DNA of 64,000 bases from Rossellomorea sp. AcN35-11 (GTDB lineage Bacteria > Bacillota > Bacilli > Bacillales > Bacillaceae_B), in the NCBI GenBank assembly GCA_030388825.1, contig CP128835.1:2226001-2290000 (forward strand), given 5' to 3'. The translations under genes and the position numbers were made by a program. Position 1 is the first letter of the stretch. Every line of letters starts with the position of its first letter. This document shows, one piece after another, positions 1 through 9,044 of this stretch. Below the pieces are notes generated by a model, which ran no database searches, had not been told where the DNA came from, and saw only the letters and a list, made by a program, of their open reading frames with translations.

Positions 1-318
1 AATAAGCTGATTTCATTACTTCCGTCCCGTGGATTCATTCAGACTTTTGAATACAGTGTCAGGCAGAGGATCGAAACCTCTGTACAATTCGATTCATCCA
101 GGGAAGCGGCCTATTATCTGCATCGCATAAAAGAGGTGGACTGGATTGAAGAGGCGGAAATCCTTGAACTCACGACAGTCACTGAAGAAGAAGCAGGGAT
201 AGATGAAAGGGATGTAGTCCCGCGATATGTTGTTGGATTTACCATTTTACTGAATACGGAAAAACTTCAGCAAATGGAGACAGAAGACGCCTCTTTAGTA
301 GAGGAGGATGAAGAATGA
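1..318 (+). CDS. PilN-like type IV pilus assembly protein, C-terminal part
   Basis: The frame is open from base 1, so the gene begins before the window; about 105 C-terminal residues are seen. The segment starts with a LISLLPSRGF-type stretch and has alternating beta/helix character with a very acidic tail, as in the periplasm-like domain of PilN (fimbrial assembly family). PilN normally pairs with PilO and links the cytoplasmic PilM ring to the membrane in type IV pilus or pseudopilus assembly. The next gene starts inside its stop codon region (ATG at 315) and is PilO-like, which supports the call. B. subtilis has no PilN/PilO at this position. The family assignment of this fragment alone is moderate. 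Confidence 0.6.
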   Translation, partial: NKLISLLPSRGFIQTFEYSVRQRIETSVQFDSSREAAYYLHRIKEVDWIEEAEILELTTVTEEEAGIDERDVVPRYVVGFTILLNTEKLQQMETEDASLVEEDEE

Positions 319-1073
319 TGATTAATCTGAACAAAAAAGAAAGAATGCTACTGATCGGGATGACGCTGGCGTGCTCCGTTATTCTCTCTATCTTCTATTT
401 CTTTATATATTCCCCTCAAGAAAAGAGACAGGAAATGAAGCAGAAAGAACTTGAAACAGAACAGAAGCTATTAACCGCCATTGAAACAAAGGTATCTGAG
501 ATCGCCGATCACTCATACAGGAATTCTACAAGTATGCAAAAGCAAATCCCTGTCTCCCCACTGACGGAGCAGCTCCTCCTTCAATTTGAAAAAGCAGAGG
601 TCGTGTCTGACAGTACGATCCTCTCCATGAGCTTTGCGAAGGAAGACTTCATTTTACCCACCGAAGAAGCTGAGGATGCTCCTTTGGAAAATCAGGAAGG
701 ATCAACCGGGGAGCAAGTGGCGGAGACCGTCACGACCCCCGTAAAGAGATTGCTGGTAACGATGACCGTTGAATCTGACAACTACTTTTCCATGGAGAAA
801 TTCATCAACAGCCTGGAAAACCTGGAACGGATCGTAGAAGTCAATCAACTTGCCTTTGAAGGAAAGGAAGAATTGGGACCTGTGCTGAATGAAGAAGGTC
901 CGCAGCCCATTACTTACCAATTGGTGGCATCGGCCTTTTATTTGCCGGAACTGACGGATTTAAAGGATGGGATACCATCCTTTGACAGTCCGCCTCCTTC
1001 ATTAAAGAAGGATCCATTTATACAATACCTGGATCCCGCTTCAGCTGAAGGAAATGAGAATGACCCCCGCTAA
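315..1073 (+). CDS. PilO-like type IV pilus assembly protein
   Basis: 252 residues: a short cytoplasmic N-terminus, one membrane helix at about residues 11-32, a charged coiled-coil stretch at about 33-65, and a C-terminal domain with a predicted ferredoxin-like alternation. This is the PilO layout (bitopic inner-membrane protein that dimerises with PilN). It overlaps the preceding PilN-like gene by four bases, so the two are translationally coupled. The C-terminal tail is acidic and proline-rich. Sequence conservation in this family is low, so the call rests on topology and on the PilN-PilO order. It probably belongs to a pilM-N-O operon lying upstream between folC and spoIIB. Confidence 0.6.
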   Translation: MMINLNKKERMLLIGMTLACSVILSIFYFFIYSPQEKRQEMKQKELETEQKLLTAIETKVSEIADHSYRNSTSMQKQIPVSPLTEQLLLQFEKAEVVSDSTILSMSFAKEDFILPTEEAEDAPLENQEGSTGEQVAETVTTPVKRLLVTMTVESDNYFSMEKFINSLENLERIVEVNQLAFEGKEELGPVLNEEGPQPITYQLVASAFYLPELTDLKDGIPSFDSPPPSLKKDPFIQYLDPASAEGNENDPR

Positions 1074-1180
1074 AAACCAAATAATTTGGCGAAAACCTAT
1101 TGGGACAAGACGACAAAAGTCTTGTTCTTTTTTTTATGGGATGTGATAGCATGGAAAAAAATAGATGGAGGAGGGTGGCG

Positions 1181-2152
1181 ATGATGGATAATAGCAGAGA
1201 GAAAAAGATTTCTATTAAAATCAATGGTGAAAAAACAAATTATGAGGAAGAAATCCCTGTATATGACTGGAAAATGGGAGAGGTTGAAGCGGCTGCCGGG
1301 GAAGAGGCGGAAGACAAAGGATTCGACTGGATCCTGCCTGATGAAGAAGTCCAGCCTCCAAAGGAATACAAAAAGATCCATTATGTATCCGGAAACAAAA
1401 AGAAGCGAAAGCCCTTTATCAATCCTTTTCATGACTCGGTCAACCTTCTCATGTCCATAATCGGAGCGGTTGTGGTTGGGGCGGTGCTTGGGTTCGGGAC
1501 GCTGAAGGTGATTACGACGACGGATGGTCCCGCCGTTCCTGCAGCCTCCTTACAGGATACTTCAGCTGAGGCGAAGTCGGATGGAAAGCAGACGGTATCG
1601 GCTGTCGAATTGGGGGATTTCTCAACGTCCATTCTTCAAGGCGGTGTGTTTTCGACAGAAGAAACCCTTAACGCCATGAAGGACACCTTAACAGGGAAAG
1701 GATTTGCCAATGCAAGTGTGGAGAAGGATGGGCAATACTTTCTTGTATTGGGGGTGTCAGGCAATCTTGAAACAGCCAAATCACTTGGGGCCGAGCTGAA
1801 AGGTCAAGGAGTGGATGTATATGCGAAAGACTTTGTACTTGGATCAAAAGGAATCAACGCTTCAAAGGAAGAAAAGGCATTTCTCGAAAAGGGTAATGCG
1901 TTATACAGTGACATAGCCCAGGTGAGCAGCAATGGAATGGTCGGAGCAACCCCTGATGAAACAGCTGTTCAATCCATTCAATCCGGTGTGAAGGAACTGG
2001 AAGGACTCAAGGTGGGCCAGGAGTCCATGGCATCGATGAAGGAATCCCTGGTCAATGCAGGAAACCTTGCGGCTGTGATGAAGTCTTCAGAAGATGCACA
2101 AAAAGTCCAGAAAGAATTATTATCCTATCTTCAGCTTTACAGTGGGCTATAA
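1181..2152 (+). CDS. spoIIB: SpoIIB-like stage II sporulation protein with SPOR domain
   Basis: 323 residues. The N-terminal 85 residues are acidic and cytoplasmic, with an ISIKINGEK motif like that of B. subtilis SpoIIB; a membrane helix lies at about 89-110; a SPOR-type peptidoglycan-binding repeat follows at about 150-225 and a helical tail completes it. SpoIIB helps septal peptidoglycan thinning at the start of engulfment. The start ATG at 1181 (or 1184) follows GGAGGAGGGTGG; an upstream in-frame ATG at 1100 has no ribosome binding site and lies in the spacer. It sits just before maf and radC as in B. subtilis, which strongly supports the call. Confidence 0.85.
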   Translation: MMDNSREKKISIKINGEKTNYEEEIPVYDWKMGEVEAAAGEEAEDKGFDWILPDEEVQPPKEYKKIHYVSGNKKKRKPFINPFHDSVNLLMSIIGAVVVGAVLGFGTLKVITTTDGPAVPAASLQDTSAEAKSDGKQTVSAVELGDFSTSILQGGVFSTEETLNAMKDTLTGKGFANASVEKDGQYFLVLGVSGNLETAKSLGAELKGQGVDVYAKDFVLGSKGINASKEEKAFLEKGNALYSDIAQVSSNGMVGATPDETAVQSIQSGVKELEGLKVGQESMASMKESLVNAGNLAAVMKSSEDAQKVQKELLSYLQLYSGL

Positions 2153-2198
2153 TTTCGACTGTATTAGACTATTTTCTAGGAAATAATCGTTTATCACC

Positions 2199-2262
2199 AT
2201 AGAGCCAGGCTTCCCGGTATGACAGGATCCTCCTTCATCCCAGGGGACCTGGCTCTATTTTG
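2199..2262 (+). terminator. Putative terminator after spoIIB
   Basis: An inverted repeat AGAGCCAGG (2201-2209) / CCTGGCTCT (2248-2256) followed by ATTTT. The loop is long (about 38 nt) and the T-run short, so efficiency is uncertain. Confidence 0.55.
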
Positions 2263-2267
2263 ACTTG

Positions 2268-2296
2268 TTTACGATGACGGGATTTGGTAGTATATT
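2268..2296 (+). promoter_or_regulatory. Putative sigma-A promoter for maf-radC
   Basis: TTTACG (2268-2273) and TATATT (2291-2296) are separated by 17 bp, just after the spoIIB hairpin and 42 bp before the maf start. Confidence 0.4.
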
Positions 2297-2337
2297 CTTG
2301 TATCTCCCAATTTCTACACTGAAAGGAATGGTATGGT

Positions 2338-2904
2338 GTGTCCAACCTCATACTTGCTTCACAATCTCCTCGTCGAAAAGACCTTCTGCAACAAATCCAA
2401 CTCTCTTTCTCCGTTATCAGTTCCACAGTTGATGAATCCTTTTCATCTGATTTACTTCCTCATGAAGTCGTGATGTATCTTGCTCAGAAAAAAGCGAAAG
2501 AAATTGCCAGTCAACATCCCTCTCATTTTGTAATCGGCTCTGATACCGTGGTGACCAAGGATGGACAAATCCTCGGAAAACCGGAATCGGAACAGGAAGC
2601 AAAGGACATGCTCATGATGCTTTCCGGTTCCACCCATTCTGTGTACACCGGTGTTGCGATTATTCGTGGTGACGAGGAAAAGCTCTTTTACGAGAAAACG
2701 GATGTTACGTTCTGGGAGTTGACTCCTCAAGAGATTGACGGTTATATAGCATCGGGAGAGCCCTTTGATAAAGCCGGTTCATACGGAATTCAAGGGATCG
2801 GGGCGAAATTTGTCAAAGAGATCAAGGGCGATTATTACTCCGTTGTTGGATTACCCATCTCACGGGTGAATCGTGTTTTGATAGAAATGGGCTATCTTCC
2901 ATAA
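2338..2904 (+). CDS. maf: Maf family nucleoside triphosphate pyrophosphatase
   Basis: 188 residues, the normal size for Maf. The protein opens with the Maf signature LILASQSPRRKDLL (residues 4-17), where the SxSPRR motif binds the nucleotide phosphates, and carries the catalytic SDTVV aspartate (D69) plus the KAGSYGIQG motif. Maf proteins hydrolyse dTTP/UTP and modified nucleotides to monophosphates; the B. subtilis homologue affects septum formation when overproduced. The start is GTG at 2338, 10 bp after GAAAGGA. It is followed closely by radC, as in B. subtilis. Confidence 0.93.
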   Translation: MSNLILASQSPRRKDLLQQIQLSFSVISSTVDESFSSDLLPHEVVMYLAQKKAKEIASQHPSHFVIGSDTVVTKDGQILGKPESEQEAKDMLMMLSGSTHSVYTGVAIIRGDEEKLFYEKTDVTFWELTPQEIDGYIASGEPFDKAGSYGIQGIGAKFVKEIKGDYYSVVGLPISRVNRVLIEMGYLP

Positions 2905-2938
2905 GAACAGCTCCTTGACGTACGAAAAGGAGGAACCA

Positions 2939-3650
2939 ATGGTTAAAGCGATACCCGAACAGAAAGAAAACAGGCTGATGATCCGTGATTTCCCACAGGA
3001 TGAGAGACCGAGGGAAAGGCTGATCCAAAGCGGTGCCGCAAGCTTATCCAATCAGGAGCTCTTAGCCATCCTGCTCCGGACAGGGACAAAATCCGAGTCT
3101 GTTCTTCAATTGTCAAACCGGCTTCTCAATCACTTCGACGGCTTGAATCTATTAAAGGATGCCTCCCTTGAAGAAATTACGGAAACGAAAGGGATCGGTC
3201 TCGCCAAAGCGGTGCAGATCATGGCAGCCGTGGAATTTGGCCGGCGCATCAGCAATCTTGCATTTGATGACCGATACAGCATCCGTTCCCCTGAGGATGG
3301 GGCCAATTATGTCATGAATGACATGAGATTTTTAGCCCAGGAGCATTTTGTCTGTTTATACCTCAACACGAAGAATCAAGTCCTCCACAAGCAAACCATC
3401 TTTATCGGGAGCCTGAATGCTTCCATTGTGCACCCCCCGTGAGGTTTTCAAAGAAGCCTTCCGACGATCCGCAGCATCCATCATATGTATCCATAACCAC
3501 CCATCGGGAGATCCGACTCCAAGCAGGGAAGATATAGAAGTCACTAAAAGGCTGGTGGAGTGTGGTCGGATCATTGGCATCGATATACTTGATCATCTTA
3601 TCATAGGGGAGAAAAAGTTTATCAGCTTAAAGGAAAAAGGGTATTTATGA
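2939..3650 (+). CDS. radC: RadC family JAB/JAMM protein, frame broken by one extra base
   Basis: Starts at ATG 2939 behind AAAAGGAGG. The N-terminal part (to about residue 165) holds a helix-hairpin-helix segment ([13 protein letters not shown]); the C-terminal part in a second frame (from about 3432) has the JAMM metal motif [11 protein letters not shown]. The two parts join exactly if the run of six C at 3432-3437 is read as five, giving [13 protein letters not shown] as in other RadC proteins and a 236-residue product (B. subtilis RadC has 231). As written, the frame stops at 3442 and the whole metal motif is lost. RadC's cellular role is still unclear despite the historic DNA-repair name. 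I judge the break a homopolymer artefact. Confidence 0.88.
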
Positions 3651-3736
3651 CACTATGATTTTTTTCATGGTTACGATATAATAAAGCTTATGATTTTTAC
3701 AAACAATATGGTGATTATATAATGCAGCTAACTCAA

Positions 3737-3775
3737 AAAAAGAGAGTCATTCTACAAGGGAATGAGTCTTTTCGT
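3737..3775 (+). terminator. Terminator after radC
   Basis: An imperfect hairpin AGAGTCATTC / GAATGAGTCTTTT follows an A-run and ends in TTTTC, in the 255-bp gap between radC and mreB. The rest of the gap presumably holds the mreB promoter, but I see no strong match. Confidence 0.6.
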
Positions 3776-3904
3776 TATGCATGAACGTACAATGATTGTG
3801 ACGAAAATGTCGAGGATAGAGAGTGATTGGACAACTCTCCTGTGAAAACACATATAAAACGTTAAAAAACCAGCCATTTTGTATCAGAAAGGGAGATACC
3901 ATTC

Positions 3905-4912
3905 ATGTTTGGAACGAAAGATTTAGGGATTGATTTAGGAACAGCCAATACACTTGTGTACGTCAAAGGAAAAGGAATTGTCGTTCGCGAACCTTCTGTT
4001 GTCGCTCTTCAGACAGATAATAGACAAATTGTCGCAGTCGGGAACGATGCCAAAAACATGATCGGAAGAACACCGGGGAATGTCGTCGCACTCCGCCCGA
4101 TGAAGGATGGTGTCATCGCGGACTACGAAACAACAGCTACGATGATGAAGTACTACATAAAACAGGCGACGCGTAATAAAGGCGCATTTTCACGAAAGCC
4201 TTACGTCATGGTGTGCGTGCCTTCAGGCATTACGGGTGTCGAAGAAAGAGCCGTCATCGATGCAACGAGGCAGGCGGGAGCAAGGGATGCTTACACCATT
4301 GAAGAACCGTTTGCAGCGGCCATCGGAGCCAATCTTCCGGTTTGGGAACCAACTGGAAGTATGGTCGTGGATATCGGTGGAGGAACGACGGAAGTAGCCA
4401 TCATCTCTTTAGGCGGTATCGTGACCAGTCAGTCCATCCGCGTAGCCGGTGATGAAATGGATGATGCCATCATCAACTATATCCGCAAAACGTACAATCT
4501 GATGATCGGGGATCGTACTGCAGAAACGATCAAGATGGAAGTTGGGTCCGCAGGGGATTCTGAAGGAATTGAAGCAATGGAAATCCGTGGACGTGACCTG
4601 CTGACAGGGCTGCCGAAAACGATAGAAGTCACGGCCGTTGAAATTGCTACGGCCCTTCGTGATACCGTATACACGATCGTCGATGCCGTGAAGAGTACGT
4701 TAGAGAAGACACCACCGGAACTCGCCGCCGATATCATGGACAGAGGTATCGTGCTGACAGGTGGAGGGGCACTTCTCCGTAACCTCGACAAAGTGATCAG
4801 TGATGAAACGAAAATGCCGGTCCTCATTGCAGAGGAACCTTTGGATTGTGTGGCAATTGGTACGGGTAAAGCCCTTGACCACATCCATCTCTTTAAGAAT
4901 AGAGGAAAATAA
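3905..4912 (+). CDS. mreB: Rod shape-determining protein MreB
   Basis: 335 residues (B. subtilis MreB 337). Actin-fold ATP-binding motifs are all present: [15 protein letters not shown] near residue 10 (phosphate 1), [13 protein letters not shown] near 157 (phosphate 2) and [13 protein letters not shown] near 285 (adenosine). MreB forms membrane-bound filaments that steer the rod elongation machinery. Start ATG 3905 is preceded by AAAGGGAGATA. It is followed by a long hairpin and then mreC-mreD, so mreB may be partly transcribed alone. Confidence 0.97.
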   Translation: MFGTKDLGIDLGTANTLVYVKGKGIVVREPSVVALQTDNRQIVAVGNDAKNMIGRTPGNVVALRPMKDGVIADYETTATMMKYYIKQATRNKGAFSRKPYVMVCVPSGITGVEERAVIDATRQAGARDAYTIEEPFAAAIGANLPVWEPTGSMVVDIGGGTTEVAIISLGGIVTSQSIRVAGDEMDDAIINYIRKTYNLMIGDRTAETIKMEVGSAGDSEGIEAMEIRGRDLLTGLPKTIEVTAVEIATALRDTVYTIVDAVKSTLEKTPPELAADIMDRGIVLTGGGALLRNLDKVISDETKMPVLIAEEPLDCVAIGTGKALDHIHLFKNRGK

Positions 4913-4923
4913 TAGCAGATTAT

Positions 4924-4982
4924 GATGGGGGACGTTTCCTTAAGGCTTCTGAGGCAGCCTTAAGGTCGGCCCCATCTTTTTT
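4924..4982 (+). terminator. Long two-part hairpin between mreB and mreC
   Basis: Outer stem GATGGGG (4924-4930) / CCCCATC (4970-4976) followed by TTTTTT, with an inner perfect repeat CCTTAAGGC / GCCTTAAGG. It has the form of a rho-independent terminator placed inside the mre operon. Confidence 0.8.
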
Positions 4983-5075
4983 CAGAGACCATGAATAGTT
5001 TGACGATTGATATCAAATATCACCGAATTTTTGATATAGTATTTACTAGAATGAGAAAAGGTTGAGGTGTACATC

Positions 5076-5957
5076 ATGCCACAATTCTTCCTGAATAAAC
5101 GTTTGATCATTCTGCTCGTAAGTGTCATCGTCCTGGTGGGGTTAATCGGATTTTCTTTACGGGAGCGAGACAGCATCAGCTGGCCAGAGCAGTTTGTGAA
5201 AGATATGGTAGGATTCGGACAGTCGCTGGTTTCAAAGCCTGTCAACTATGTAGCGGAAGTTGTTGAAAATGTTCAAGATCTTCAAAATACATATACAGAA
5301 AACGAAAAACTGAAGACCCGTTTAGACGAATTGGTGAAGCTTGAAACAAAGGTAAGGGACCTTAAACAGGATAATAAGGAATTAAGAGCCGTCCTTGAGA
5401 AGAAGGAAGATCTGCGCGCCTACAATACGATTCAAGCGACGGTCATTGCAAGGAACCCGGATCGCTGGCAGGAGCTCCTCACAATCGATAAAGGAGAAGT
5501 GAACGGGATCAAATCGGATATGGCTGTCATTTCATCAGCCGGACTGGTGGGCAAAGTTAAAAGCGTTAATGAATTTTCGTCAACGGTTGAATTGATTTCC
5601 ACGAATAATACGAAAAACCGGATTTCCACTGTGATACAAGGGAAAGAGCAGGATATCAACGGGTGGATAGAAGGCTACGACAGTGATAAAAAGGAAATTC
5701 TGGTCAAGCGGATTTCTAACGATATGAAAGTGGACAAGGGCTCAAAAGTGATGACTTCAGGCCTTGGAGGGGTGTTCCCTAAGGGACTGGTCATTGGTGA
5801 AGTGAAAGAAGTGAAGCCGGATCAATACGGTCTGACTCAAACGGCATATGTTAAGCCTGCTGCCGACTTCTATCATTTAGAACACGTCATGGTCATCGAA
5901 CGTGACATACTGGGTGTGACAGAAGAGGAAGCAGACGGCGGGGAGGAAGAGCAATGA
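5076..5957 (+). CDS. mreC: Rod shape-determining protein MreC
   Basis: 293 residues: a short N-terminus, one membrane helix at about 8-24, a coiled coil at about 65-110 (ENEKLKTRLDELVKLE and on), and the extracellular beta-domain (MreC signature near RNPDRWQELLTIDKG). MreC couples MreB filaments to the wall-synthesis enzymes RodA/PBP2. I choose ATG 5076 because the B. subtilis protein also starts two residues before its NKR motif and GGTTGAGG lies at the right distance; GTG at 5067 is an alternative. It overlaps mreD by four bases. Confidence 0.95.
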   Translation: MPQFFLNKRLIILLVSVIVLVGLIGFSLRERDSISWPEQFVKDMVGFGQSLVSKPVNYVAEVVENVQDLQNTYTENEKLKTRLDELVKLETKVRDLKQDNKELRAVLEKKEDLRAYNTIQATVIARNPDRWQELLTIDKGEVNGIKSDMAVISSAGLVGKVKSVNEFSSTVELISTNNTKNRISTVIQGKEQDINGWIEGYDSDKKEILVKRISNDMKVDKGSKVMTSGLGGVFPKGLVIGEVKEVKPDQYGLTQTAYVKPAADFYHLEHVMVIERDILGVTEEEADGGEEEQ

Positions 5958-6475
5958 TCAGCAGGCTCCTCCTTCCTTTCATGACCCTTCTATTCTTTTA
6001 TAGTGAAAGTCTATTTGTTCACCTGTTCCCTAATGAAGAGTGGTTTGATCAAAAGATCATCGTCCCCCATTTCCTTGTCATCGTGCTGTTCTTGATTTGT
6101 GCCTTCTACCAGTACCGCACTGCGTTGCTTTATGGATTCATCTTTGGCTTTCTATTTGATATTTATTACACAGAAATTAATGGCATTTACTTAGTTCTTT
6201 TTCCATTTGTCATCTTTTTAACCCAGCAGATGATGAAGGTCTTACATAATAACCTTATTGTGCTGGGGATCATTGCTGTTGTGAACCTTTCCATATTAGA
6301 GTTTCTGGTGTTTCAAATCAATCTGATCATCCAGCGGACTGATCTGACGTTCATGGAGTTCGTGGACTGGCGATTGTGGCCGACACTGGTCCTTAATATC
6401 GTGTTTTATGCAGTTGTGGCATTTCCACTTAGGAACTACCTCCTCCGTAAAAGGAAAGAGTGGTTGGAAGAATAA
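5954..6475 (+). CDS. mreD: Rod shape-determining protein MreD
   Basis: 173 residues, almost wholly hydrophobic with about five membrane helices, typical of MreD (B. subtilis 172). It starts at ATG 5954 within the end of mreC, with GAGGAAGAG as ribosome binding site. MreD is a membrane partner of MreC in the elongasome. The order mreBCD-minCD is the classical one. Confidence 0.93.
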   Translation: MISRLLLPFMTLLFFYSESLFVHLFPNEEWFDQKIIVPHFLVIVLFLICAFYQYRTALLYGFIFGFLFDIYYTEINGIYLVLFPFVIFLTQQMMKVLHNNLIVLGIIAVVNLSILEFLVFQINLIIQRTDLTFMEFVDWRLWPTLVLNIVFYAVVAFPLRNYLLRKRKEWLEE

Positions 6476-6559
6476 ATTCTATTAGTAATTTTTTTTAAAA
6501 AGAGGAAATGACTCTGCTTATGTCGAATTTAATAGACGACTGAGGTGAAAAATCGCGCC

Positions 6560-7240
6560 ATGAATAAAAAGCCAAATGTGATGATAAAAGGAACAAAAGA
6601 AGGTTTGACCCTTCATCTCAATGATCAATGCTCCTATCAAGAGTTGAAGAAGGAACTGGACGAAAAGCTGTCTGCCCATTACCGGGAGACAGAAGGGACC
6701 CCGCTCCTCACGGTCAATATACAAACAGGCAACCGCTACCTGCTTGATGATCAAGTAGAAGAGCTGAAGGATATTGTCAGACAAAAACGCAATTTAGTAG
6801 TGAATGAAGTATGGAGTAACGTCATTACAAAAAGTGATGCTGATAAACTCATAGATGAACGGAATATAGAGACTCTGACCGGAGTGATCAGGTCGGGCCA
6901 AGTCGTGGAAGTACCGGGGGATATCCTGATTGTCGGGGATGTCAATCCCGGCGGGAAGGTCCTTGCAGGGGGGAATATTTACATATTGGGTTCATTAAAG
7001 GGCATTGCCCATGCAGGACACAATGGAAACCTCGATTCTGTCATTGTGGCATCAAAAATGGTGCCTTCGCAGCTCCGGATAGGCGGTGCTTTGAACCGTG
7101 CGCCTGATCGGGTGGAGGAAGAAGATGACCACGATATGGAATGTGCCTATATCGACGATCGAGGACAGATCGTCGTGGATCGATTACAAGTTTTAAAGCA
7201 TCTAAGACCAAATATTACTAGTTTTAAAGGAGGAAGCTAA
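6560..7240 (+). CDS. minC: Septum site-determining protein MinC
   Basis: 226 residues. The N-terminal FtsZ-binding domain (IKGTKEGLTLHLND) is followed by the C-terminal beta-helix with DVNPGGKVLAGGNIYILGSL and KGIAHAGHNGN, which dimerises and binds MinD. MinC blocks FtsZ ring assembly near the poles. I take ATG 6560, 11 bp after TGAGGTGA; GTG at 6545 lies too close to that site to use it. minD follows after one base. Confidence 0.95.
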   Translation: MNKKPNVMIKGTKEGLTLHLNDQCSYQELKKELDEKLSAHYRETEGTPLLTVNIQTGNRYLLDDQVEELKDIVRQKRNLVVNEVWSNVITKSDADKLIDERNIETLTGVIRSGQVVEVPGDILIVGDVNPGGKVLAGGNIYILGSLKGIAHAGHNGNLDSVIVASKMVPSQLRIGGALNRAPDRVEEEDDHDMECAYIDDRGQIVVDRLQVLKHLRPNITSFKGGS

Positions 7241-7241
7241 T

Positions 7242-8045
7242 GTGGGTGAAGCCATAGTTGTTACTTCAGGTAAAGGTGGAGTGGGAAAGACGACTACTTC
7301 TGCCAATGTTGGTACAGCATTAGCTCTACAAGGCAAAAAGGTTTGTTTAATTGATACAGATATCGGACTCAGAAACCTGGATGTGGTGATGGGACTCGAA
7401 AACCGGATCATTTATGACTTAGTGGACGTTGTAGAGGGCCGCTGTAAAGTACATCAAGCTCTAGTAAAAGATAAGCGTTTTGAAGATAAACTGTTTTTAC
7501 TGCCGGCTGCTCAAACAAGCGATAAATCTGCTGTCAATCCTGAACAGATGAAAAAGCTAGTACTTGACTTAAAGCAAGACTATGATTATATCATTATTGA
7601 TTGTCCGGCAGGGATCGAGCAGGGATATAAGAATGCCGTGGCAGGGGCCGACCGAGCGATTGTCGTCACCACTCCGGAAATATCCGCTGTGAGGGATGCG
7701 GATCGGATCATCGGGCTTTTGGAGAAAGAGGATATTGAACCGCCGAAGCTCGTCATCAACCGCATACGGAATCATATGATGAAAAATGGTGAAATGCTGG
7801 ATGTGGATGAAATTACAGCCCATCTTTCCATAGATCTTCTTGGTATCGTAGCTGATGACGATAATGTGATCAAATCTTCCAATAAAGGTGAACCGATCGC
7901 CCTTGATTCCACAAGCAAAGCATCTATTTCCTACCGGAACATCGCCAGACGGATCTTAGGTGAATCTGTACCATTACAGTCTTTGGAAGACGACCGGTCT
8001 GGGGTCTTCTCAAGAATCAAAAAATTATTCGGTGTCAAAGCATAA
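7242..8045 (+). CDS. minD: Septum site-determining ATPase MinD
   Basis: 267 residues (B. subtilis 268). Deviant Walker A SGKGGVGKTT at residues 9-18, switch motif DTDIGLRNLDVVMG, Walker B-like IIDCPAGIE, and a C-terminal amphipathic membrane-targeting helix (FSRIKKLFGVKA). MinD recruits MinC to the membrane in an ATP-dependent way. The start is GTG 7242, behind AAAGGAGGAAGC; the gap to minC is one base. A strong terminator follows. Confidence 0.97.
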   Translation: MGEAIVVTSGKGGVGKTTTSANVGTALALQGKKVCLIDTDIGLRNLDVVMGLENRIIYDLVDVVEGRCKVHQALVKDKRFEDKLFLLPAAQTSDKSAVNPEQMKKLVLDLKQDYDYIIIDCPAGIEQGYKNAVAGADRAIVVTTPEISAVRDADRIIGLLEKEDIEPPKLVINRIRNHMMKNGEMLDVDEITAHLSIDLLGIVADDDNVIKSSNKGEPIALDSTSKASISYRNIARRILGESVPLQSLEDDRSGVFSRIKKLFGVKA

Positions 8046-8056
8046 AAATCATTCCG

Positions 8057-8098
8057 GTCCCGGGAACGCCATATGGCGTTTTCCTGGGACTTTTTTTA
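8057..8098 (+). terminator. Terminator after minD
   Basis: GTCCCGGGAACGCC / GGCGTTTTCCTGGGAC stem followed by seven T. It closes the mreBCD-minCD cluster. Confidence 0.93.
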
Positions 8099-8272
8099 TT
8101 TCCTCCATGAATAATCTTTAAGGACAAGTCATACATTGTAGCAAATCATGTGTAATGGAAAGGGACACCCATCATGAGGTAAGAGATACATTCAGAGCCA
8201 CTCTGGATACACTTCGGAGGATCAGGGGAAATCGTTTCTATCACAATACCTTATAAAAAAGGAATGATGTTC

Positions 8273-9040
8273 ATGGGGAATCGAGCGGATGAAATACGTA
8301 AGCGGATAGCGAAACGAAAGAAGTCGAATTCAGGTCATACCTCTTCATACTTCCTTCCATCTGATGAAGAGCGGTACGGGGTGGAGCGTCAGACAAGCTA
8401 TGAGGGTGGACCCCCGCCTGAGGGATTTCATCCATTGTTTAAAAAGGAAACCTTTATGCTTAAAATTCTTGGCGCCGGAATCATGGTACTGGTGACAGCC
8501 ATCATGTTTAAAAGCCCTTCACCTGCATTTGATGAGGCAAAATCGGTTGTCACGAAAACCATGGAAACAGAGTTCCAATTTGCCGCCATCTCCTCGTGGT
8601 ATGAGGATCAATTCGGTAAACCGTTGGCTTTATTGCCCACGAGTAATACAGGAAAAGATTCACCTTCTACCCAGAGTGCGGAATACGCCATTCCTGCATC
8701 GGGGAAGGTGGTTGAAAATTTCAAAACAAATGGACAAGGCATCATGCTTGAGACAGGACTGGGTGAAGATGTAGCCGCTATGAAGGGGGGCTTGATTATC
8801 TTTGCAGGAAAGAAGGAAGAGCTCGGAAACACGGTCGTCATTCAACATGCGGACAAATCAGAATCCTGGTATGGGCACCTGGAAAGCATCGATGTGAAAC
8901 AGTATGAGTCCATTGGGAAGGGATCTCTTGTAGGCAAGGTTTCCAGCAGCAGTCAGAATGATGGTTCAGGAGAATTTTATTTCGCGATAAAAATGGGTGA
9001 TTCGTTTATCGACCCGATACAGGTGATGTCATTTGACTAA
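8273..9040 (+). CDS. spoIVFA: Stage IV sporulation protein FA
   Basis: 255 residues. It begins MGNRADEIRKR, matching the B. subtilis start MSHRADEIRKR; a membrane helix lies at about residues 60-78 and the C-terminal half is a degenerate M23/LytM-like domain ending DPIQVMSF, as in SpoIVFA. The protein holds the intramembrane protease SpoIVFB inactive in the mother-cell engulfing membrane until SpoIVB from the forespore cuts it. ATG 8273 has AAAAAAGGA at a good distance; ATG 8264 and 8267 are too close to that site. The 8098-8272 spacer should contain the sigma-E promoter, but I cannot fix it. Confidence 0.93.
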   Translation: MGNRADEIRKRIAKRKKSNSGHTSSYFLPSDEERYGVERQTSYEGGPPPEGFHPLFKKETFMLKILGAGIMVLVTAIMFKSPSPAFDEAKSVVTKTMETEFQFAAISSWYEDQFGKPLALLPTSNTGKDSPSTQSAEYAIPASGKVVENFKTNGQGIMLETGLGEDVAAMKGGLIIFAGKKEELGNTVVIQHADKSESWYGHLESIDVKQYESIGKGSLVGKVSSSSQNDGSGEFYFAIKMGDSFIDPIQVMSFD

Positions 9041-9044
9041 TATC

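Noticed and set aside
4477..4884. 135-residue minus-strand frame inside mreB
   Set aside because: Shadow frame of a highly conserved gene; no start signals.
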